Source: Xylophilus sp. GOD-11R
GTDB lineage: Bacteria; Pseudomonadota; Gammaproteobacteria; Burkholderiales; Burkholderiaceae_C
DNA: 64,000 nucleotides
NCBI RefSeq assembly: GCF_033546935.1
Contig: NZ_CP137854.1
Location: 2,914,001-2,978,000 of the forward strand
Direction: 5' to 3'
Shown: positions 7,988 to 16,355 of the stretch, piece after piece
How the letters are laid out: each line of letters opens with the position of its first letter
Position numbering within the stretch: the first letter of the stretch is position 1
Notes under the pieces: model-generated
Seen by the model: the letters and a program-made list of their open reading frames with translations, nothing else
Told to the model about the DNA's origin: nothing
The model's database searches: none
Translations under genes and position numbers: made by a program

Positions 7988-8980
7988 TCATGCCAGCGCG
8001 TCGGCCGCGAGCGGTGCCGGCGCCGGCGCGGTCACCGCGCGATACACCAGCGCCGCCGAGGTCAGGTCCGACAGCGCGGTGCCGACGGCCTTGAACACCG
8101 TGATCTCGCCGGCCGAGGTGCGCCCCGGCGCCCGGCCGTCGCAGAGCATCGGCAGGGTCACGATGCGATGGGTGGCCAGCACCCCGGCCGCGATCGGCGA
8201 GATCAGGTCGCCGGCCTCCTTCACCGCGTCCATCGAGTCGACCGCCACCGTGGCGCCGGCGAACACCGCGTCGTCGGTCTCGCGCATGCCCGGCGAGAAC
8301 GCGCCGATCAGGTCGACGTGCGTGCCCGGCCGCAGCCAGGCGCCCTGCACCAGCGCCTGGGTCGACAGCGTGGCGCAGCTCACGATGTCAGCCTGGCGGA
8401 TTTCGGCCTCGAGCGGGCCGGCCAGCGCGGCATCCACGCCGGCCGCGCGCAGTTGCGCGACCAGCGCCTGGGCCCGTGCCGGCGTGGGGTTCCACACCCG
8501 CACCTGTTCGATGCCGCGCACTGCGCGGTAGGCCTCGCACACCAATTGGGCGATGCGGCCGGCGCCCAGGATCAGCAGCCGCTTCGCATCCGGCCGCGCC
8601 AGGTAGGTGCCGGCCAGGGCCGACACCGCCACCGTGCGGCGCGCGGTGATCTGGTTGCCGTCGATCAGCGCCAGGTGCTCGCCGGTATTGCCGTCGCAAA
8701 GCAGGTAAGTCGCGAAGAGCCCCGGCAGTTGTCTTGCCGAATTGCCCGGGAACACCGTCACCAGCTTGATGCCGATGAAGCCGCCGCCCCAGCCCGGCAT
8801 CAGCAGCACGCAGGCGGTCTTGCCGTCGGGCTGCTCGATGTAGTGGTGGTGCCGCAGCGGCACTTCCACCGGCGTGGCGAAAGCCTGTCGCAGCGCGGCG
8901 ATCAGCGGGCCGAAGGGCAGCGCTGCGGCCGTCGCCGGGCCGTCGATGACCCGCAGGGTTTGCGGGGCCGACATCGTCAT
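7988..8980 (-). CDS. Ornithine cyclodeaminase/mu-crystallin family protein, possible Δ1-pyrroline-2-carboxylate reductase (LhpI type)
   Basis: A 330-residue NAD(P)-binding enzyme of the OCD/mu-crystallin family, of normal length. The substrate-site elements GIKLVTVFPGN and TARRTVAVSAL are followed by the Rossmann motif LLILGAGRIAQ near residue 140. Characterised members include ornithine cyclodeaminase, alanine dehydrogenase and Δ1-pyrroline-2-carboxylate reductase (LhpI). Next to aconitase X, imine reduction to L-proline is the simplest reading, which would make the Ldh2 enzyme a second reductase in the same operon. The ATG at 8980 overlaps the Bug-receptor stop (ATGA), indicating coupling. 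A later in-frame ATG at 8974 is the less likely start. Confidence 0.84.
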   Translation of the reverse strand: MTMSAPQTLRVIDGPATAAALPFGPLIAALRQAFATPVEVPLRHHHYIEQPDGKTACVLLMPGWGGGFIGIKLVTVFPGNSARQLPGLFATYLLCDGNTGEHLALIDGNQITARRTVAVSALAGTYLARPDAKRLLILGAGRIAQLVCEAYRAVRGIEQVRVWNPTPARAQALVAQLRAAGVDAALAGPLEAEIRQADIVSCATLSTQALVQGAWLRPGTHVDLIGAFSPGMRETDDAVFAGATVAVDSMDAVKEAGDLISPIAAGVLATHRIVTLPMLCDGRAPGRTSAGEITVFKAVGTALSDLTSAALVYRAVTAPAPAPLAADALA

Positions 8981-9945
8981 TGCTTGTCCAGCTTCAGGCC
9001 GGGCCACATCTTCTTGAAGGTGTCGTCCTGCTTGGCGATGGCGGCGGTGAACTCCGGCGCGTCGGCGAAGGCCGGCGTCAGGTTCTGCTTGATGACGGTG
9101 GTGCGGAAGGCCGGCGAATCCGAGATGCGGCGGGCCACGTCACGCCAGTAGTCCACGACTTCCTTGGGTGCGGCCTTGGGCAGCGCAATGCCGCGCCAGC
9201 CGCTGAACTGCAGGTCGTAGCCTTTTTCCTTGAAGGTGGGAATGCCGTCCATGCCGGGCGCCGGCTTCTCGGACATGACCGCCAGGGTGCGCATCTTGCC
9301 GGCCTTGATGTGCTCGCGCAGCTCGGCGTTGGGGATGGTGGTGGCCATCACGTCACCGGTCAGCACGCCCATCACCGCCGGCGTGGTGCCCTGGTAGGGC
9401 ACCGGCTGGAAGGTGGTGCCCATCTTGTCGCCCATGGCCGCGGTGGCGATGTGCGAAAGCGTTCCGTTGCCGGCGTTGGAGACGGTGACCACGCCCGGGT
9501 TGGCCTTGGCGTAGGCGATGAATTCGTCGATGGTCTTCCACGGTGCGTCGGCGCGCACGGTGATGGAGAGCGGGTCGTCGGAGAAACGGGCGATCGGCTG
9601 GAAGTCCTGCACCGTGGTCTTGCCGATGCCCATCAGCGGCACCACCAGGATCTCGGGCGTGACGATGATCACGCGGTAGCCGTCCGGCGGCGCGCCGCTG
9701 GCCACGTAGGCCCAGCCGATCGAACCACTGGCGCCGGGCCGGTTGATGACCAGCGGCGGAATGCTCATCAGCGGACGGGCCGCATCGGCGATGGTGCGTG
9801 CGGTCATGTCGCTGCCGCCGCCGGGCGGGTAGGCGACGACGATTTCCACCGGCTTGGTGGGGTAGGCATCGGCCGCGGTGGCGGCTGCGGGCAGCAGGCC
9901 GGTCAGGCAACCCAGGGCCAGGAGATACGGAGCAAGAGATTTCAT
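8977..9945 (-). CDS. Tripartite tricarboxylate-type Bug (TctC family) periplasmic solute receptor
   Basis: A 322-residue periplasmic binding protein and first gene of the operon. It has a cleavable signal peptide (residues 1 to about 25, hydrophobic core then ATAADAYP) and the family hallmarks YPTKPVEIVVAYPPGGGSD and INRPGASGSIG. No TctA/TctB membrane genes are nearby, which is common in Burkholderiales, where Bug receptors far outnumber transporters. Overlap with the OCD gene suggests it captures the substrate of this pathway, perhaps an imino acid or related carboxylate. Expression probably starts in the 324-bp gap shared with the GntR regulator. Confidence 0.9.
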   Translation of the reverse strand: MKSLAPYLLALGCLTGLLPAAATAADAYPTKPVEIVVAYPPGGGSDMTARTIADAARPLMSIPPLVINRPGASGSIGWAYVASGAPPDGYRVIIVTPEILVVPLMGIGKTTVQDFQPIARFSDDPLSITVRADAPWKTIDEFIAYAKANPGVVTVSNAGNGTLSHIATAAMGDKMGTTFQPVPYQGTTPAVMGVLTGDVMATTIPNAELREHIKAGKMRTLAVMSEKPAPGMDGIPTFKEKGYDLQFSGWRGIALPKAAPKEVVDYWRDVARRISDSPAFRTTVIKQNLTPAFADAPEFTAAIAKQDDTFKKMWPGLKLDKQ

Positions 9946-10269
9946 GACGACGACTCCCGATAGATCTTTGAAGAAAGTGAAACCTGCGCGACGCCTGCCG
10001 AGTGCTGGACCGTCACGTACACAAAGTGGTTCTGAAACTGCTTCGACAAAACCACTTTGGTTTCTTTTCTTAGCCAAATTCGTGCCACATCTTCAGCAAA
10101 GCTCATGGAGGGGCCTAATTCTCATAAAAGTGGTTGCAATAAAACCGCATTGGTGCAAAAAGTGGTTCAAGGGTTTACCCTGCACCCTTTTGTCGCATCA
10201 CCCTGCACCGCCCTCGCGCGAAAACCTGGCGCTCGATCGCGCCTGTGCCTCTCCCGCACAATTCGCCCC
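9946..10269. promoter_or_regulatory. Divergent regulatory region with four AAAGTGGTT motifs
   Basis: This 324-bp gap lies between the Bug-operon start and the GntR gene and is AT-richer than its flanks. AAAGTGGTT occurs on the plus strand at 10023-10031, 10127-10135 and 10159-10167, and on the minus strand at 10050-10058. The first and the inverted copy form a perfect 10-bp dyad (CAAAGTGGTT / AACCACTTTG, 18-bp spacer). The second is followed by a degenerate inverse half-site (AACCGC). GntR/FCD proteins bind short inverted repeats, so this is probably the operator array of the adjacent regulator. The region has no gene of its own. Confidence 0.6.
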
Positions 10270-11025
10270 ATGAATTCCGTCGAGCCGTTTATTTCCGCGC
10301 CTGGTTTCAAGGCCAAACAGGTGTACGAGCAGATCGCCGACGCGATCCGTTCGGGAATCGTCTCCGGCGCCTTTCCCGACGGCTCGCGGCTGCCGTCCGA
10401 ACGCGAACTCGCCCTGCGATTCGGCGTGAGCCGGCCGGCGGTGCGCGAGGCCATCGGCGCCCTGCAGAACGAAGGCTACGTGTTGACCCGCCACGGCTCC
10501 GGCACCTACGTGACCTGGACGCCCCGGCCGGACGCCGACACCGGCGCCCTGGCAGCGGCGGGACTCGTGCAGGCATCGGTCAACGCCGACATCAGCCCCA
10601 CGTCGATCCTCGACGTGCGCATGCTGATCGAGCCCGCCATCGCGCGGCTGGCGGCACGGCACAAGCAGCGCGATCCGCTGGCCGAGCAGTACCTGCAGCA
10701 GATGAGCGATGTGCGCGACATCGACGACCCGGCGCAGCAGGCCGCCTGGAACACGGCCGACTCCATGTTCCACCGCCAGCTGGCGGTGATGACGCGCGAC
10801 GCGCTGGTGGTGAAGATCGCCGACGAGATCGCCAAGTCGATGGACCAGCGTTTGTGGCAGCGGCTGCGCGACGACGGCATCTACGACCACCAGCGCATCC
10901 AGCTCTACGTGGCCGAGCACCGGCTCATCTACGAAGCCGTGGTGCTGGGCGATGGCGACGCGGCGGCGTTCTACATCGAAGGCCACCTCAAGCGGGTGCG
11001 GGCGGACATCGCCACCCGCGACTGA
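10270..11025 (+). CDS. GntR-family (FCD/FadR subfamily) transcriptional regulator
   Basis: A 251-residue regulator. The N-terminal winged helix (about residues 10-75: QIADAIRSGIVSGAF, then LPSERELALRFGVSRPAVREAI) is followed by an all-helical FCD ligand domain containing ILDVRMLIEPAIARLAA, DSMFHRQLAVM and EHRLIYEAVVLGDGDAA. It is divergent from the Bug/OCD/molybdoenzyme/AcnX/Ldh2 operon and is its likely local regulator. The gene ends 20 bp from the convergent putA. ATG 10270 puts the wHTH at the usual distance; the upstream in-frame extension to 10057 runs through the operator motifs and is not believed. Confidence 0.9.
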   Translation: MNSVEPFISAPGFKAKQVYEQIADAIRSGIVSGAFPDGSRLPSERELALRFGVSRPAVREAIGALQNEGYVLTRHGSGTYVTWTPRPDADTGALAAAGLVQASVNADISPTSILDVRMLIEPAIARLAARHKQRDPLAEQYLQQMSDVRDIDDPAQQAAWNTADSMFHRQLAVMTRDALVVKIADEIAKSMDQRLWQRLRDDGIYDHQRIQLYVAEHRLIYEAVVLGDGDAAAFYIEGHLKRVRADIATRD

Positions 11026-11045
11026 GCGCCTCGCTCTCGCCGTCA

Positions 11046-14000
11046 TCAGGCGATCGTCATCAGGCTGGCGTTGCCGCCGGCCGCAGCCGTGTTGGTGCTG
11101 ACCGAACGCTCGATCAGCAAGGCTTCGAGCGCGATGGAATCGTCGTCCGGCGCGAAACGGCGCAGGCCGACGATGGGGCCCTCGCGATCGGCCAGCCGTG
11201 CCGCCGCCTGTAGCAGGCCGGCCGCGTCGCCCTGGTATAGCGCGACCTCGAAGTCGGCCGACGGCGCCGTCCAGTCGGCGGTCAACACCACGGATGGCCG
11301 GACGTCTTCCGGCAATGAATCACGCAGCGCCCGCGCCGCCGATGTATCCGGCCAGACCGCGCCACTGCCCACCGCCAGCACCGCCGCGAGCTGGAACAGC
11401 AGCGCCTCGCAGTCATCGGCCAGGCACAAGACCGCGCGGCGCGGCTGCAGGGTGTAGAGATTGCGCTCGCCGGTCGGCCCGGCCAGCAGGCGCGCGCCGC
11501 ATGGGTCGGCGAGCGCGGCGATGCGCCGGCCGTACGCGGCCGCGACGTCGGATCGCCGTTCCAGCCACGCGAGCAGCGAGCCGAAAACCGCCGGCAATGC
11601 GGTGACCGGACCGGCGGCGACCGAGCCCGGCAAGCCGGTGGCGGCCGCGCGTGCGAGCACGTCGTCCGGGCCGCGCGACAGCAGCCGGTACAGGTAGAGC
11701 GGCCCGCCCGCCTTGGGGCCGGTGCCCGACAGGCCCTCGCCGCCGAAAGGCTGCACGCCCACCACCGCGCCGACCATGTTGCGGTTGACATAGACATTGC
11801 CCGCATGCGCGCCGCGCAGCACCTGGGCGATGGTTTCGTCGATGCGGGTATGCAGGCCCAGGGTCAGCCCATAGCCGGTGGCGGCGATCTGCGCCAGCAG
11901 GGTGTCCAGGCCGCGACGGGCGAATCGCACCACGTGCAGCACCGGCCCGAAGACCTCGCGCTGCAGCTCGGCGATGCTTTCCAGCTCGATCACGGTCGGC
12001 ATCACGAAGGTGCCCTGCCCCGGCTCGCCGTGCAAAAAACGGCCCAGCCGGTGCACCCGTCGGCCGCACGCCTGCAGCGTGTGGATGTGTGTCTCGATGG
12101 CGTCGCGCGCCTCGGCGTCGATCACCGGGCCGACATCGGTGCGCAAGGCGGCCGGATCGCCCACCATGGCCTCCGCCAACGCGCCGCGCAGCATGGCCAG
12201 CAGCCGATCGGCGACGTCTTCCTGCACGCACAAGACCCGCAGCGCCGAGCAACGCTGGCCGGCGCTGTCGAAGGCCGAGGCGACGATGTCGGCCACCACC
12301 TGCTCCAGCAGCGCGGACGAATCCACGATCATCGCGTTCTGCCCGCCGGTTTCGGCGACCAGCGGCACCGGTGCGCCGCCCGCACCGAGGCGGCCGGCCA
12401 GCGTGCGCTGCAGCAGCCGGGCGACCTCGGTCGAGCCGGTGAACATCACCGCCTGCACCCGTGCGTCAGCCACCAGCCGGGCGCCGACCGTGGCGCCCTC
12501 GCCCGGCAGCAACTGTAGTGCGGCTTTCGGCACGCCGCTGTCGTGCAACAGGCGCACCGCCTCGGCCGCGACCAGTGGCGTCTGTTCGGCCGGCTTGGCC
12601 AGCACGGTGTTGCCGGCAGCCAGCGCCGCGCCGACCTGGCCGGTGAAGATCGCCAGCGGAAAATTCCAGGGACTGATGCACACCACCGGGCCGAGCGGTC
12701 GGTGCGTGGCGGCATCGAAATCGGCCCGCGCCTGCGCTGCGTAGAACCGCAGGAAGTCGATCGCCTCGCGCACTTCGGCGACGCCGTTGGCGCAGGTCTT
12801 GCCGGCCTCGCGGGCCAGCAGGCCGAGCAGGCGTGGCATGGCCTGTTGCAGGCGATCGGCAGCGCGTTCGAGGGCGGCGGCGCGCTCGGCGGCGGGCGTG
12901 GCCGCCCAGGTCGGGGCGAAGTCGGCGGCACTGCGCAGGGCGGCGTCCACCTCGGCTTCGGTCGACGGGCGCACCCGGCCCACCACGTCGCGCAGGTCGG
13001 CCGGGTTAGGCACGGTCTGCCATGCGGCCGACGCGGCGTTCGGCGCCTGCGCCAGCGAGGGTTCGGCTGTCCAGCCGGTGTCGGATCGCAGCAAGGGCTC
13101 GAGCATCTGCAAGGTCGATTCGTCCGCCAGGTCCAGCCCCGACGAATTTCGCCGCGCCGCGCCGTAGAGATCGGCCGGCAGCGGTATCGCCGGATGCGGC
13201 AGGCCGACCGCGCCCTCTTCCACCGCCAGGCGTTCGATCGCCGACACCGGGTCTTCGACCAGCGCGTCGATCGCGATCGTCGGGTCGGCGATGCGGTTGA
13301 CGAAAGAAGTGTTGGCGCCGTTCTCCAGCAGCCGGCGCACCAGATAGGCCAGCAGCGTTTCGTGGGTGCCGACCGGCGCGTAGATGCGGCAGGGCCGGCC
13401 GAGCCTGCCGGCTTCGACGCTGCCCACGACCTGCTCGTACAGGGGCTCGCCCATGCCGTGCAGACACTGAAACTCGTACTGGCCTGCTCGGTAGGTCGCG
13501 GGATCGGCCAGGGTGTAGATCGCCGCCACGGTGTGGGCGTTGTGCGTGGCGAACTGCGGGTAGATCTGGTCGGGCGCGGCCAGCAGCTTGCGCGCGCAGG
13601 CGAGGTAGGACACGTCGGTATGCACCTTGCGGGTGAAGACTGGAAAACCGTCCAGGCCGTCGACCTGCGCGCGCTTGATCTCGCTGTCCCAATAAGCCCC
13701 TTTCACCAGCCGCACCATGAGCCGGTGGCCGCTGCGGCTCGCCAGGTCGATCAGGTGATCGACCACGAAGGGGCAGCGCTTCTGGTAGGCCTGGATGACG
13801 AAGCCGATGCCGTTCCATCCGGCCAGCCCGGGCTCGAAGCACAGCGCTTCGAGCAGGTCGAGCGAGAGTTCGAGCCGGTCGGATTCCTCGGCGTCGATGT
13901 TCAGGCCGATGTCGTAGCGCCGCGCCAGCAGCGCCAGCTCGCGCACCACCGGATAGAGCTCGTCCATCACCCGCCGATACTGCGCGCGGGCATAGCGCGG

Positions 14001-14807
14001 ATGCAGCGCCGACAGCTTGATCGAGATGCCCGGGCCTTCGTACACGCCCCGCCCGGCGGACGCCTGGCCGATAGCGTGGATCGCCTGTTCGTACGACTGC
14101 CGATACCGCACGGCATCGTCGGCCGTCATCGCGGCTTCGCCCAGCATGTCGTAGGAGTAACGAAAGCCCTGCGCCTCCAGCCCGCGTGCATGGCGCAGCG
14201 CCTGCCCGATCGTCTCGCCGGTGACGAATTGCTCGCCCATCAGGCGCATCGCCATGTCCACGCCCTTGCGGATGAGCGGCTCGCCGCCCTTGCCGATGAG
14301 CCGCGTGAGCGCCGAAGACAGCCCGGCCTCGCTGTGCGTGGCCACCAGCTTGCCGGTCAGCAGCAGGCCCCAGGTGGCGGCGTTGACGAAGACCGAATCG
14401 CTGCGCCCGGCGTGTTCGCGCCAGTGGCCGGCGGCGATCTTGTCGCGGATCAGCGCATCGCGCGTGGCGGCATCGGGAATGCGCAGCAGCGCTTCGGCCA
14501 GGCACATCAGCGCCACGCCTTCCTGCGATGAGAGCGCGTATTGCTGCAGCAGCGCCTGCACCAGTCCGGCCCGGCCGCCGACGTTGCGGCGATCGCGCAG
14601 GCGCCGGGCGATGTCGCGCGCCAGCTGGTTGGCGCGCTCGGCCATGGCGGGGTCCAGCCGTGCCGTCGGCAGCAAGGCGGCGACGGCCTCCGGTTCCGGG
14701 CGACGGCAGGCCGCCGTGATGCGCTTCCGAAGCTCGGAAGCCGGCACGGGTCTGCCGGCGAATCCAGGGAAGCGATCGCCAACGGGCGTGGAAACGAAGG
14801 TATTCAT
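11046..14807 (-). CDS. putA: Bifunctional proline dehydrogenase / L-glutamate-γ-semialdehyde dehydrogenase
   Basis: A 1253-residue PutA that oxidises L-proline to glutamate in two FAD- and NAD-dependent steps. Residues about 90-480 are the proline dehydrogenase barrel (GISIKLSALHPRY, GLNIDAEESDRLELSLDLL, RLVKGAYWDSEIK). Residues about 540-1000 are the aldehyde dehydrogenase, with the NAD segment MFTGSTEVARLL, Glu in VAETGGQNAMIVD and the nucleophile in AGQRCSALRV. The chain ends with the extra ALDH-like C-terminal domain and its AGGNASLM tail. The N-terminal ribbon-helix-helix repressor domain is absent, so regulation must come from elsewhere, probably the divergent Lrp-type gene. It completes proline-to-glutamate conversion for the neighbouring hydroxyproline-type operon. 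Confidence 0.95.
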   Translation of the reverse strand: MNTFVSTPVGDRFPGFAGRPVPASELRKRITAACRRPEPEAVAALLPTARLDPAMAERANQLARDIARRLRDRRNVGGRAGLVQALLQQYALSSQEGVALMCLAEALLRIPDAATRDALIRDKIAAGHWREHAGRSDSVFVNAATWGLLLTGKLVATHSEAGLSSALTRLIGKGGEPLIRKGVDMAMRLMGEQFVTGETIGQALRHARGLEAQGFRYSYDMLGEAAMTADDAVRYRQSYEQAIHAIGQASAGRGVYEGPGISIKLSALHPRYARAQYRRVMDELYPVVRELALLARRYDIGLNIDAEESDRLELSLDLLEALCFEPGLAGWNGIGFVIQAYQKRCPFVVDHLIDLASRSGHRLMVRLVKGAYWDSEIKRAQVDGLDGFPVFTRKVHTDVSYLACARKLLAAPDQIYPQFATHNAHTVAAIYTLADPATYRAGQYEFQCLHGMGEPLYEQVVGSVEAGRLGRPCRIYAPVGTHETLLAYLVRRLLENGANTSFVNRIADPTIAIDALVEDPVSAIERLAVEEGAVGLPHPAIPLPADLYGAARRNSSGLDLADESTLQMLEPLLRSDTGWTAEPSLAQAPNAASAAWQTVPNPADLRDVVGRVRPSTEAEVDAALRSAADFAPTWAATPAAERAAALERAADRLQQAMPRLLGLLAREAGKTCANGVAEVREAIDFLRFYAAQARADFDAATHRPLGPVVCISPWNFPLAIFTGQVGAALAAGNTVLAKPAEQTPLVAAEAVRLLHDSGVPKAALQLLPGEGATVGARLVADARVQAVMFTGSTEVARLLQRTLAGRLGAGGAPVPLVAETGGQNAMIVDSSALLEQVVADIVASAFDSAGQRCSALRVLCVQEDVADRLLAMLRGALAEAMVGDPAALRTDVGPVIDAEARDAIETHIHTLQACGRRVHRLGRFLHGEPGQGTFVMPTVIELESIAELQREVFGPVLHVVRFARRGLDTLLAQIAATGYGLTLGLHTRIDETIAQVLRGAHAGNVYVNRNMVGAVVGVQPFGGEGLSGTGPKAGGPLYLYRLLSRGPDDVLARAAATGLPGSVAAGPVTALPAVFGSLLAWLERRSDVAAAYGRRIAALADPCGARLLAGPTGERNLYTLQPRRAVLCLADDCEALLFQLAAVLAVGSGAVWPDTSAARALRDSLPEDVRPSVVLTADWTAPSADFEVALYQGDAAGLLQAAARLADREGPIVGLRRFAPDDDSIALEALLIERSVSTNTAAAGGNASLMTIA

Positions 14808-14884
14808 GAAAATCGGGCAATGGACGGGTTCGATCCGCATAATGCGGCGCATCGCGACGATTTTTATTTTGAGTTATCGACTCT
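14808..14884. promoter_or_regulatory. putA / lrp divergent promoter region with a 13-bp palindrome
   Basis: A 77-bp gap between divergent putA and the Lrp-type gene. Positions 14835-14847 read CCGCAT-A-ATGCGG, a perfect 6-bp dyad with one central base. An AT-rich run (14860-14878) leads into the Lrp-type gene. This is a plausible PutR/Lrp operator, inferred from position only. Confidence 0.45.
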
Positions 14885-15388
14885 ATGGCGAACAATTCAC
14901 TAGAGCAGGCGGACGCGCTGACGCGACTAGACCGGCTCGACCTGCGCATCCTCGACGCACTGCAGATCGACGGCCGCATCTCCAATCTCAAGCTCGCCGA
15001 GTCGATCGGCCTGTCGCCCACCGCCGTGCTGGCCCGCGTGCAGCGCCTCACCCGCGAGGGCTACATCCTGGGCTACGAGGCGCGGCTCGATCCGTCGAAG
15101 CTCAACGCCGGCATGCTGGTCTTCGTGGAAGTGCTGCTCGACCGCACCACACCCAATGTGTTCGACGAGTTCCGGGCCGCGGTGCAGGTGCGGCCCGAGA
15201 TCATGGAATGCCACATGGTCGCCGGCGGGTTCGACTACCTGCTCAAGACCCGCAGCGCCGACATGAACGACTACCGGCGCTTCGCCGGCAGCGTGCTGTG
15301 GCAGCTGCCCGGCGTGCGCGAAACCCGCACCTATGCCGTCATGGAAGAGGTGAAGAACTCGGCGCGGCTGGCGCTGCCCCAGCGCTAG
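14885..15388 (+). CDS. Lrp/AsnC-family transcriptional regulator (PutR/BkdR-like)
   Basis: A 167-residue Lrp-type regulator. Residues about 15-65 are the helix-turn-helix (LDRLDLRILDALQIDGRISNL, then LAESIGLSPTAVLARVQRL). The remainder is the RAM ligand-binding and oligomerisation domain (ECHMVAGGFDYLLKT). Divergence from a PutA that lacks its own DNA-binding domain is the classical arrangement for a proline-responsive activator (PutR). It ends 22 bp from the convergent DapA-like gene. The family call is firm and the proline role follows from position. Confidence 0.92.
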   Translation: MANNSLEQADALTRLDRLDLRILDALQIDGRISNLKLAESIGLSPTAVLARVQRLTREGYILGYEARLDPSKLNAGMLVFVEVLLDRTTPNVFDEFRAAVQVRPEIMECHMVAGGFDYLLKTRSADMNDYRRFAGSVLWQLPGVRETRTYAVMEEVKNSARLALPQR

Positions 15389-15410
15389 CGGGGCGGCGCC
15401 GCATCGCCCG

Positions 15411-16355
15411 TCAGGCGGCGAGATCTTTCGACCAGGCGGCGTACCAGTCACGGAACAACGTGTACTGGGTTTCGGCGTAACGGCGCTGGGCCGGCGACAG
15501 CGCATCGGTCTCGTTGAAGTGCAGGTCGTAGCCCGCGTCGCCGTTGAGCACCAGCAGGTACTTGTAGTACAGCACCAGGTCGGTCCCTTCGTCGAAGGAC
15601 GACAGCACCGCCAGCGCGGCCTCGAGTTCACGGGCCTGCCGCCGCGCCACCACGTCGCCGAGCGCGGCCTTCTTGCAGAGTTCGACCAGGTGCAGCACTT
15701 CGCGCGGCAGCGCGTTGCCGATGCCGGTAATGGCGCCGGTCGCGCCGCAGTTCACATAACCGTGGAAGACCTGGGTGTCCACGCCGACCATGAGCGTTAC
15801 CTCGTCGTCCTGCGAGGTGATGTGCTCGGCCGCATAACGCATGTCGGCGGCGCCGCCGAATTCCTTGAAGCCGATCAGGTTGGGATACTTCGCGCGCAGT
15901 TCGAAGAACAGGTCAGCGCGGGTGGCGAAGCCGTAATAGGGGCTGTTGTAGATCACCGCAGGCAACCGGGGCGCCGCCTGCAGGATGGCCGCGAAATGCG
16001 CCTTCTGCGCGATCGGCGAGGTGCCGCGCGACAGCAGGCGCGGAATCACCATCAGGCCCTGCGCGCCGACCTGGGCCGCGTGGGCGGCATGCGCCACGGC
16101 TTCGCGCGAATTGACCGCGCCGGTGCCCACGATGGTCGGCACGCCGGCCGCCACCAGGCGCGCCACGCCTTCCTGGCGCTGGGCGGCGGTCAGCAGCGGC
16201 CAGTCGCCCATGGAGCCGCAATAGACGACGGCGCTCATGCCGGCACCGATCAGCTCGCGGCCCTTGGCGACGAGGGCGTCGAAGTCGGGCTGGCGCTCGG
16301 CGTTGCACGGCGTCATGAGAGCGGGAATGGTGCCGGTGAAGATGTTGGTGCTCAT
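15411..16355 (-). CDS. Dihydrodipicolinate synthase/N-acetylneuraminate lyase family protein
   Basis: A 314-residue class I aldolase-fold protein. The Schiff-base lysine lies in LIGFKEFGG and the catalytic tyrosine in VIYNSPYYG. The usual GTTGE phosphate/carboxylate loop is replaced by YCGSMGDWPLLT, arguing against a true DapA. In this family, 4-hydroxy-pyrroline-2-carboxylate deaminase of the trans-4-hydroxyproline route is a plausible role given the flanking proline and hydroxyproline genes; a sugar-acid or keto-acid lyase fed by the nearby TRAP transporter is the main alternative. The start ATG 16355 has a good AAGGAA Shine-Dalgarno; an upstream in-frame extension to 16469 is rejected for that reason. 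Confidence 0.82.
   Translation of the reverse strand: MSTNIFTGTIPALMTPCNAERQPDFDALVAKGRELIGAGMSAVVYCGSMGDWPLLTAAQRQEGVARLVAAGVPTIVGTGAVNSREAVAHAAHAAQVGAQGLMVIPRLLSRGTSPIAQKAHFAAILQAAPRLPAVIYNSPYYGFATRADLFFELRAKYPNLIGFKEFGGAADMRYAAEHITSQDDEVTLMVGVDTQVFHGYVNCGATGAITGIGNALPREVLHLVELCKKAALGDVVARRQARELEAALAVLSSFDEGTDLVLYYKYLLVLNGDAGYDLHFNETDALSPAQRRYAETQYTLFRDWYAAWSKDLAA

Noticed and set aside
4649..9151. 1500-codon plus-strand open frame
   Set aside because: It is antisense to the molybdoenzyme fusion, OCD and Bug genes and has an Arg/His/Gln/Gly-rich composition without motifs, a typical shadow frame in GC-rich DNA.
10057..10269. N-terminal extension of the GntR regulator
   Set aside because: The extension would run through the operator motifs and place the winged helix about 70 residues too far in.
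15411..16355. Lysine-biosynthesis dapA
   Set aside because: The GTTGE loop is replaced by GSMGD and context is proline/TRAP catabolism, not lysine biosynthesis.
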